A stretch of 30,908 bases of DNA, taken from contig JAEYTL010000041.1 in NCBI GenBank assembly GCA_023434025.1, forward strand, positions 1 to 30,908, written 5' to 3'. Positions 30,803 to 30,908 of this stretch are shown here, in pieces. How positions within the stretch are numbered: the stretch's first letter is position 1; each line of letters opens with the position of its first letter. The position numbers and the translations under genes were made by a program. The stretch is from Bacteroidota bacterium (lineage in GTDB: Bacteria; Bacteroidota; Bacteroidia; Flavobacteriales; Flavobacteriaceae). The notes beneath the pieces were generated by a model. That model was given only the letters and a program-made list of their open reading frames with translations, was not told where the DNA came from and ran no database searches.

Positions 30803-30908
30803 TTAATTGATTTGTTTAATTGGAGTCCAAATACAAATAAAGTTAGTTTTATCAGAAATCCTTCCAGTGTAACTGCATGTATTGTTCTTGGAAACATTTT
30901 CTTAATAT
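30799..30908 (-). CDS. C-terminal end of an unidentified ORF, possibly a transposase (runs off the window)
   Basis: A minus-strand frame enters from the right edge and is open for 36 codons to a TAG at 30799-30801, ending PRTIHAVTLEGFLIKLTLF-VFGLQLNKSIN. The pattern PRTIHAVTxxGFxxK resembles ends of DDE transposases I have seen, but I cannot name the family. Its stop overlaps the stop of the broken SIR2 ORF, which fits an insertion whose end lies around 30785-30799. Alternative: chance open frame, since 36 codons is short. Confidence 0.3.
   Translation of the reverse strand, partial: IKKMFPRTIHAVTLEGFLIKLTLFVFGLQLNKSIN

Overview
The window looks like a chromosomal piece of a Flavobacteriaceae bacterium (Flavobacterium or a close relative). 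Signs are a type IX secretion (T9SS) type B substrate next to a PorP/SprF gene, the Bacteroidetes -7 promoter motif TAnnTTTG before many genes, AT-rich DNA, a DnaJ with only half of its zinc cysteines, and the order udk - divIC - mutA - mutB. This rests on family recognition by eye; no search was run.

Layout. 1-4635 (+): 3' part of a repeat-rich secreted protein with a gliding-motility/type B C-terminal domain, then PorP/SprF and an OmpA/PD40 protein, ended by a terminator. 4736-4898: first copy of a structured intergenic repeat. 4916-6550 (-): ABC-F ATPase, divergent from an MFS permease (6804-8042, +). 8064-14783 (-): a run of six genes, transcribed as ABC ATPase, ABC permease, K+/H+ antiporter with universal-stress-like tail, sigma-54 response regulator without DNA-binding domain, half-helicase, and a small DUF2007-like protein. 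14784-15450 has no convincing gene and is packed with repeats. 15451-17229 (-): grpE-dnaJ, separated by a palindromic repeat that supplies the grpE stop codon. 17411-19587: YceI lipoprotein (+), TIGR01777 epimerase-like protein (-), DUF4442 protein (-). 19731-24029 (+): DUF4870 protein, then a tight PadR - PspC - GIN lipoprotein operon and a second GIN-type protein. 24083-25030 (-): trxB. 25193-25267 (+): tRNA-Pro(UGG). 25311-25853: gene-free, with a 27-bp palindrome and the longest copy of the structured repeat. 25854-30336 (+): udk - divIC - mutA - mutB. At the right edge a SIR2-like ORF is cut short where a minus-strand frame, possibly a transposase end, enters.

How the genes fit. The left block is a self-contained T9SS type B substrate with its own outer-membrane partner and an OmpA-type peptidoglycan anchor. 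grpE-dnaJ supplies DnaK co-chaperones. PadR-PspC-GIN looks like a regulated envelope module. mutA/mutB form the two-subunit B12-dependent methylmalonyl-CoA mutase.

The least explained material is intergenic: three copies (two full, one partial) of an element with direct YGRAAAGCCCG boxes around a hairpin whose stem sequence differs between copies while its apical loop (RACCRACGGAA) is kept. Other points worth a second look are the antiporter-USP fusion, the HTH-less sigma-54 regulator, the inverted palindrome centres in the 116-bp tandem repeat, and the broken SIR2 gene.
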